From: Mageeibacillus sp. UBA5770
Lineage (GTDB): Bacteria > Bacillota_A > Clostridia > Saccharofermentanales > Saccharofermentanaceae
Assembly (NCBI GenBank): GCA_002418705.1
Contig: DIEQ01000115.1
Location: 1-38,041 of the forward strand
DNA length: 38,041 nt
Reading direction: 5' to 3'
The notes beneath the pieces were generated by a model, which did no database searches, was not told the origin of the DNA, and was given only the letters and a program-made list of their open reading frames with translations. Below, piece by piece: positions 33,225 through 38,041 of the stretch. A program made the position numbers and the translations under genes. Positions within the stretch are counted from its first letter, which is position 1. Every line of letters begins with the position of its first letter.

Positions 33225-34193
33225 TTATGCCAACATCCTTTCAATACGAAGAATCATATGTCCTTCTTTTTCATCCGGCAGCACAATGGCAAGTAAGCGG
33301 CCTGAAAAATAAGCACAATAATGAACGGCGCTTCCTTTGTCTTCGAGTACCGCAAAAGGAATACGGTCCGCAAATAATTCAAGCGGCAGCTGACGGCCGA
33401 GCCTTATATGAGACGCTTCTTCTTCAGAAACTTCGATCCGCGGCATATGCTCAACAGCTATATCTTCACGAAGAAGGAAATCAGAGACGCGGTCTTCCTT
33501 AAAAAGCTGTTCAATTTCTTCAAGTGAAAAAGACTGATCAATCGAAAACGGTCCGCATCGCGTGCGCTGCAGAGCATCGGCATACGCACCAAAACCGGTT
33601 TTTTCACCAAGCTCATCACAAATTGTACGGATATAGGTACCTTTCGAACAGGAAAGTGAGAAGTCAGCTGTCAATTGCCCTTCAGCAGAAATGTCATGCA
33701 CGGCACTGTCATAAATACGAATCTTCCTGGTCTGCCGTTCAAGTGTGATACCCTTCCTGGCATATTCATACAGAGGCCGGCCGGCCATCTTGATGGCGGA
33801 ATACATGGGAGGAAGCTGTTCCTTTTCACCGTCCAACTCGCGAAAAAGTCTGCGCAGATCTGAAAAGTCATCCGATTTCATCTGCTCGAGTTCCTGTTGT
33901 GACGGCATTTTACCGCCGATGACTTTACCTTCGCGGTCTTGTGTGTCCGTAAAGGCACCGAACTGCACGGTGCAGCGGTATGCTTTGTCATATCCGTCCA
34001 TGTATCGGACTACCCTGGTGGCTTTACCGACACAGACAGGCAGAACCCCGGATGCAAAAGGATCCAGAGTCCCGCAATGCCCGACTTTTTTAACGCAAAG
34101 CAGCTTCCTGATTTTTCCGACAACCTGAAAAGAGGTAAGTCCGATAGGTTTATTGACATTTATGATACCGGAAATAATATGCTTATCGGGCAT
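33225..34193 (-). CDS. truB: tRNA pseudouridine(55) synthase TruB
   Basis: Makes pseudouridine 55 in the T-loop of tRNAs. The 322-residue protein has the family motif INVNKPIGLTSFQVVGKIRK, the catalytic Asp in VGHCGTLDPFASGVLP, GKATRVVRYM, and QLPPMYSAIKMAGRPLYEYA. A C-terminal PUA-like region follows. ATG overlaps the stop of the DHH gene by one base (TAATG). Confidence 0.97.
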   Translation of the reverse strand: MPDKHIISGIINVNKPIGLTSFQVVGKIRKLLCVKKVGHCGTLDPFASGVLPVCVGKATRVVRYMDGYDKAYRCTVQFGAFTDTQDREGKVIGGKMPSQQELEQMKSDDFSDLRRLFRELDGEKEQLPPMYSAIKMAGRPLYEYARKGITLERQTRKIRIYDSAVHDISAEGQLTADFSLSCSKGTYIRTICDELGEKTGFGAYADALQRTRCGPFSIDQSFSLEEIEQLFKEDRVSDFLLREDIAVEHMPRIEVSEEEASHIRLGRQLPLELFADRIPFAVLEDKGSAVHYCAYFSGRLLAIVLPDEKEGHMILRIERMLA

Positions 34194-35215
34194 TATGATT
34201 CCTCCGATATGACTTCACCGGCCTTCTCGATAATTATATCTGACACTTCTGATGATGAAACATTCTGCATGGAAAAGCCGGCTGCGCGCTGATGTCCGCC
34301 GCCGCCGAATTTTGCAGCGAATGCTGCCGCATCAAAGGGTAAGTAACTGCGGACATTTACACGGATTTCACCGTCGGATGTCTCTCGAACAGCAAATGAT
34401 GCAATAACACCTTTGATGTCACGAAGACTGGCTGCAAGGCCATCGGAGGCATCTTCTGATGCCTGGCACTCACGGATCATATCCTGTGTGACGACTGTAA
34501 GAGCAATCTTGCCGCCATAGAAAAACTTCGCACCTGACAGGGCCATGGCGGTCAGGCGCATGCGTTCAACATTGGTTACATCGAACAGATTATATGCATT
34601 TATGTATACATTAGCACCGTTTTCAAGAAGCTCTGCAGCTGCACGAAAAGTCTTGGGGGTAGTATTCTGATAGGAAAAACGCCCCGTATCCGACTGTAAA
34701 CCAATCATCAGGCAGTTTGACACGTCTGCATTCAACAGCTTGCTGCCCGTCTTATCTTCTAGAAGGTGAATTATTTCCAGAACAAGCTCCGCTGAAGCTG
34801 CTGCCTTTGGCTCAATATACCGCAGCCCCTGCGATTGTCCGCTGGAAATGTGATGATCGATAACAAGATAGTCAGTGCCATGCGCGAATAGATTGCCCGA
34901 GCGGCCCATCCGACTAGCTTCAGAACAGTCAACCGCTATTACAGAGCCCTGTTTTTCGAGGTATGCATCCCACTTGTACGGATCAAATACTTCAAAAAGA
35001 GATGGATCAAGCCCGATGAATGCAAGACGTTCAGGAATGGGCTCGTCCATATACACCCTTGCACGTATATTAAGTTCGTTAAGAACGAGGGCAATTGCTG
35101 CAGATGAACCCAGGCAATCACCGTCTACACGCACATGGGGGAAAATCTGAACTTCCTTCGAAGAATCAGCCAGCAAAAGAAGATGACCGGCAATTGCAGC
35201 AGCACTTTCACTCAC
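34193..35215 (-). CDS. nrnA: DHH-family phosphoesterase (NrnA-like oligoribonuclease)
   Basis: Members of this family degrade short RNA oligonucleotides and, in some species, pAp or cyclic di-AMP products. The protein has metal-binding motifs DGDCLGS, DCSEASRMG and the DHH triad in YLVIDHHISSG. A C-terminal DHHA1 domain carries the glycine-rich GGGGHQRAAGF. TTG at 35245 opens the frame inside rbfA, but GTG at 35215, overlapping the rbfA end, has GGGGGG 9 nt upstream and is preferred (about 340 residues). The rbfA-nrnA-truB order is typical of Firmicutes. NrnA versus GdpP-like specificity is inferred from length and lack of sensor domains. Confidence 0.9.
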   Translation of the reverse strand: MSESAAAIAGHLLLLADSSKEVQIFPHVRVDGDCLGSSAAIALVLNELNIRARVYMDEPIPERLAFIGLDPSLFEVFDPYKWDAYLEKQGSVIAVDCSEASRMGRSGNLFAHGTDYLVIDHHISSGQSQGLRYIEPKAAASAELVLEIIHLLEDKTGSKLLNADVSNCLMIGLQSDTGRFSYQNTTPKTFRAAAELLENGANVYINAYNLFDVTNVERMRLTAMALSGAKFFYGGKIALTVVTQDMIRECQASEDASDGLAASLRDIKGVIASFAVRETSDGEIRVNVRSYLPFDAAAFAAKFGGGGHQRAAGFSMQNVSSSEVSDIIIEKAGEVISEES

Positions 35216-35570
35216 GTGCCTGATCCCCCCGAACTGTTTTGTCAATAAGATCCATCAGGCGCATTCCGCGCTCAATAGAGTCATCAAAAACATAGTGGAA
35301 CTCCGGTGCCACGCGCAGCTTGATGCGCCTGCAGACTTCTCTTTTAATGAAGCCGGATGCACTTATGATAGCTGTCTTACAATCCTCTTTACTTTTCTCA
35401 TCTGCCATAACAGAGAGATATACTGTCGCATGAGACAAATCATGCGACATGCGGACCTCAACAACCGATGTCATTAAAGGAATCCGGGGATCCTTGACAT
35501 CTTCTCTGAGAATTTGTGATATAACTTTCTGCATCTCGTCCCCAACCCGGGCTGAGCGATCTATTTTCAT
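35208..35570 (-). CDS. rbfA: Ribosome-binding factor A
   Basis: Small KH-fold protein needed for 30S subunit maturation and cold adaptation. The 120-residue protein begins KIDRSARVGDEMQKVISQIL and contains VKDPRIPLMTSVVEVRMSHDLSHA, then KREVCRRIKLRVAPEFHYVFDDS, all standard for RbfA. It lies 45 nt after infB and its last codons overlap the start of the DHH gene. Confidence 0.96.
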   Translation of the reverse strand: MKIDRSARVGDEMQKVISQILREDVKDPRIPLMTSVVEVRMSHDLSHATVYLSVMADEKSKEDCKTAIISASGFIKREVCRRIKLRVAPEFHYVFDDSIERGMRLMDLIDKTVRGDQARE

Positions 35571-35615
35571 TTAATTCACGGCTCCTTCTTTCAGCTGCGT
35601 GGCTGCAAGGCAGTA

Positions 35616-38041
35616 TTACTTGCGGGCAATTTCACGCATCTCGAAAGCTTCAACTATATCGCCTTCTTTAATGTCATTGAAGTTCTCAATTGAAATTCCG
35701 CACTCATATCCGGAAGCAACTTCCTTTGCGTCATCCTTAAAGCGCTTCAGGGAAGCAAGCTTGCCCTCATGCACGACAATGCCGCCTCTTACGATTCGAA
35801 CTTCAGAGGAACGAAGCACCTTACCGTCGGTAACATATGCGCCGCCGATTGTACCGACATTGGATACCTTAAAGATCTGACGGATCTCAATGTGTCCAAG
35901 AATGACTTCTTCATAGGTCGGTTTGAGCATTCCCTTCATAGCAGCCTGCACATCTTCAATCGCATTATAGATAACACGGTAAAGCTTAATGTCGACACCC
36001 GTTTCCTTGGCTTTTTCTGCAATGCTGACACCGGGACGGACATTGAATCCGATGATGATGGCATTGGAGACATCGGCAAGTACTATATCGGACTCTGTGA
36101 TCGTACCAACGGCTCCGTGAATAACCTTAACGTGGATTTCATCGCTGGAGAGCTTCTCAAGAGACTGAATAATTGCTTCAACTGAACCCTGAACATCTGC
36201 TTTGACGATAAGATTGAGATCTTTAACCTCACCGGCAGCCATTGTTGCTGCAAGTGTCTCAAGCGACATGCGGGAACTCTTTCTGAGCTGGTCTTCTCTC
36301 TGCTTGACCCGACGCTTTTCAACAAGCTGACGGGCGACTTTTTCATCAGTAACTGTATAGAAAATCTCACCTGCTTCAGGAACTTCCGGAAGTCCAAGTA
36401 TTTCAACAGGTATGGAAGGGCCGGCCTTTTTGACAATTGCACCCTTGTCATCAGCCATTGCACGGACACGTCCGACAATGGAACCGGTAACAATGGTATC
36501 GCCGTTACGCAGGGTTCCCCTTTGTACAAGAACGGTGGCGACAGGGCCTCTGTTCTTATCGAGCTTAGCTTCAATGACGGTTCCTTTGGCCTGTTTGTTC
36601 GGATCTGCTTTCAGATCCATTACATCGGCGGTAAGAAGAACCATTTCAAGGAGATCGTCTATTCCGTCACCGGTTTTTGCGGAGACAGGAACCATAACGT
36701 TGGAACCGCCCCATTCTTCAGGAATAACTCCGTGCTGTGATAGTTCAAGCTTAACCTTTTCCACGTTGGCACCGGGCTTATCCATCTTATTGATGGCAAC
36801 AACAATCTCAGTATTTGCAGCCTTGGCGTGGTTGATAGCTTCAATTGTCTGAGGCATAACACCGTCATCCGCAGCAACAACAAGGATAGCAATATCCGTA
36901 ACCTGAGCACCGCGGGCACGCATTGTTGTGAAGGCTTCATGACCGGGTGTATCCAGGAACGTTATCTGCCGGCCGCCCTTCAGGCGAACCGTATAAGCTC
37001 CGATATGCTGGGTGATACCGCCGGCCTCTTTGTTAACGACAGCAGTCGAGCGAATTTTGTCAAGAAGTGAGGTCTTGCCGTGGTCGACATGACCCATAAC
37101 AACAACAACCGGAGGACGTGTCTGTAATGTCTCATCCGTATCAGCTGTATCATCAAAGAGAATATCCTCTTCCGTTACCTCGACGAATTTTTCGGTGGTA
37201 ATTCCGTATTCGGCAGCCAGAAGTGTTGCTGTATCAAAATCAATTTCCTGATTGATCGTAGCAAGCATTCCAAGCTTCATAAGCTTCTTGATAACATCAG
37301 TTGAACGCTTTTGAACACCATCGGCAAATTCTTTGATTGTAATAAATTCCGGAAGCTGAACATGTGAAAGAACAGCCTTTGGCGGAGGCGGAGGCGGTGC
37401 CATAAATGGTTTTTTCCGTGAAGGTCTCTTGCCTTTTGAACCGGCAGGATACAGATTATCGAGAGCCGTATCATCCGAAAGAATCTCGGAAGCGCCGCGG
37501 CCGGAAAAAGCTGTTGTCGCACGTTTGTTAATAGCACGGCGGTCCGTCAGTGCGGGAGCCGGCTTGCTTGCATCTTTCTTAACATCTTTGGCAGGTTCCT
37601 TGCGGCTTTTCTCAAATGCATCTCTGGCAGCGAAATTCGCCTTTTCCTTGCTTATCTCTGCCGGAATATCAGAATGCGGTTTAGCCGGGCCTCTTGCCCC
37701 GCCGGGACCGGTTCTTGACGCACTGCGGGCGCCGTATCCGTTATCTTCCTTGGATCTTATAAAGTTCTCATCTTTTGCGCCGCCGCCAAAAGAATCGTTA
37801 CGGGAACGATTTCCGGCAAAGCCGCCGCTCTGAGGAGGTCTTGAACCGAATCCGCCGGGTCCTCCCTGCGGACGGTTGCCCTGATATCCGCCCGGGGCTC
37901 CGGGACCGCCCTGAGGACGAGGTCCGCCAAAACCACTCTGAGGAGGTCTGGGTGAATATCCGCCTTCTCCTGACGGACGGTTGCCCTGATATCCGCCGGG
38001 TCCGCCCTGCGGACGATTATCCTGGTATCCGCCGGGGCCGC
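35616..38041 (-). CDS. infB: Translation initiation factor IF-2, 5' end cut by window edge
   Basis: GTPase that brings initiator tRNA to the 30S subunit. The frame is open to the right edge, so about 808 residues are visible and the true start lies outside. From the edge they read: a Gly/Pro/Arg/Gln-rich repeat region ([17 protein letters not shown] units), a charged linker, a Pro run ([10 protein letters not shown]), and an IF2 N-terminal module ([20 protein letters not shown]). Then come the G domain with [22 protein letters not shown] and NKMDKPG, and the C-terminal beta-barrel and initiator-tRNA domains. Internal ATGs such as 37403 are not the natural start of the full protein, though shorter IF2 forms exist in other bacteria. 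Confidence 0.97.
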   Translation of the reverse strand, partial: GPGGYQDNRPQGGPGGYQGNRPSGEGGYSPRPPQSGFGGPRPQGGPGAPGGYQGNRPQGGPGGFGSRPPQSGGFAGNRSRNDSFGGGAKDENFIRSKEDNGYGARSASRTGPGGARGPAKPHSDIPAEISKEKANFAARDAFEKSRKEPAKDVKKDASKPAPALTDRRAINKRATTAFSGRGASEILSDDTALDNLYPAGSKGKRPSRKKPFMAPPPPPPKAVLSHVQLPEFITIKEFADGVQKRSTDVIKKLMKLGMLATINQEIDFDTATLLAAEYGITTEKFVEVTEEDILFDDTADTDETLQTRPPVVVVMGHVDHGKTSLLDKIRSTAVVNKEAGGITQHIGAYTVRLKGGRQITFLDTPGHEAFTTMRARGAQVTDIAILVVAADDGVMPQTIEAINHAKAANTEIVVAINKMDKPGANVEKVKLELSQHGVIPEEWGGSNVMVPVSAKTGDGIDDLLEMVLLTADVMDLKADPNKQAKGTVIEAKLDKNRGPVATVLVQRGTLRNGDTIVTGSIVGRVRAMADDKGAIVKKAGPSIPVEILGLPEVPEAGEIFYTVTDEKVARQLVEKRRVKQREDQLRKSSRMSLETLAATMAAGEVKDLNLIVKADVQGSVEAIIQSLEKLSSDEIHVKVIHGAVGTITESDIVLADVSNAIIIGFNVRPGVSIAEKAKETGVDIKLYRVIYNAIEDVQAAMKGMLKPTYEEVILGHIEIRQIFKVSNVGTIGGAYVTDGKVLRSSEVRIVRGGIVVHEGKLASLKRFKDDAKEVASGYECGISIENFNDIKEGDIVEAFEMREIARK
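37820..38041 (-). repeat. Gly-rich tandem repeat coding for the IF2 N-terminus
   Basis: Within infB, degenerate units encode [17 protein letters not shown] and [14 protein letters not shown] peptides, repeated at least three times up to the window edge. The encoded stretch resembles RGG-type disordered RNA-binding regions. DNA-level copies are similar but not identical, as expected from repeat expansion followed by drift. Confidence 0.8.

Noticed and set aside
37403..37405. ATG at 37403 as the start of infB
   Set aside because: The same frame stays open upstream to the window edge with coding-like, repeat-rich sequence, so this ATG is internal to a longer IF2.

Overview
This window looks like a chromosomal core segment of a Gram-positive, low-to-mid GC Clostridia-type Firmicute. 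The gene order (hrcA heat-shock operon, dcw division/wall cluster with a small-basic-protein gene, recG-rsmD-coaD, infB-rbfA-nrnA-truB-ribF) recalls Lachnospiraceae and relatives, but the family assignment is inference. MurE carries the DNPR motif of meso-diaminopimelate-adding enzymes, so the wall is probably mDAP-type. Several genes appear to start with TTG or GTG. I see no tRNA, rRNA, CRISPR array or insertion sequence, and no gene-free stretch above 300 bases. The largest gaps are 29703-29949, 18222-18400 and 5112-5263, and each holds regulatory sequence.

Layout, left to right. (1) 1-5111, minus: HrcA-controlled heat-shock operon hrcA-grpE-clpP-dnaK-dnaJ (dnaJ cut by the left edge), with a perfect CIRCE operator. 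The clpP gene between grpE and dnaK is unusual. (2) 5264-6488, plus: an ECF sigma factor and its zinc-finger anti-sigma, the only plus-strand genes, divergent from hrcA and convergent with hemW. (3) 6513-16682, minus: hemW, a TOPRIM-like DUF4276-type gene, an AAA/OLD-like ATPase, a coiled-coil gene, coaD, rsmD, recG, nth, an OmpR-type response regulator with its histidine kinase, and nrdR. (4) 16689-29702, minus: dcw cluster, in transcription order mraZ-rsmH-ftsL-pbp-murE-murF-ftsW-murG-ftsQ-sbp-ftsZ. mraY and murD are absent from their usual place. A sigma-A-type promoter with MraZ-box-like repeats precedes mraZ, and a second promoter candidate lies before ftsZ. (5) 29950-38041, minus: infB (5' end cut)-rbfA-nrnA-truB-ribF-lgt-rodA, closed by an intrinsic terminator.

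Functionally the window groups protein quality control, envelope growth and division, DNA repair, and translation/cofactor genes. From mraZ to hemW (about 23 kb) genes are packed with short gaps or 4-nt overlaps and I saw no strong terminator, so extensive read-through is plausible.

The best candidate for something undescribed is the ATPase + DUF4276-type pair at 7679-9588. It resembles two-gene OLD/TOPRIM anti-phage systems in architecture, but it sits inside a housekeeping operon, overlaps hemW by 4 nt, and its ATPase lacks the usual Walker B catalytic Glu and a clear signature motif. Other oddities are a PASTA domain split by a Thr/Pro linker in the division PBP, an acidic insertion in the large FtsW loop, a long acidic tail on Lgt, and a Gly-rich repeat N-terminus on IF2.
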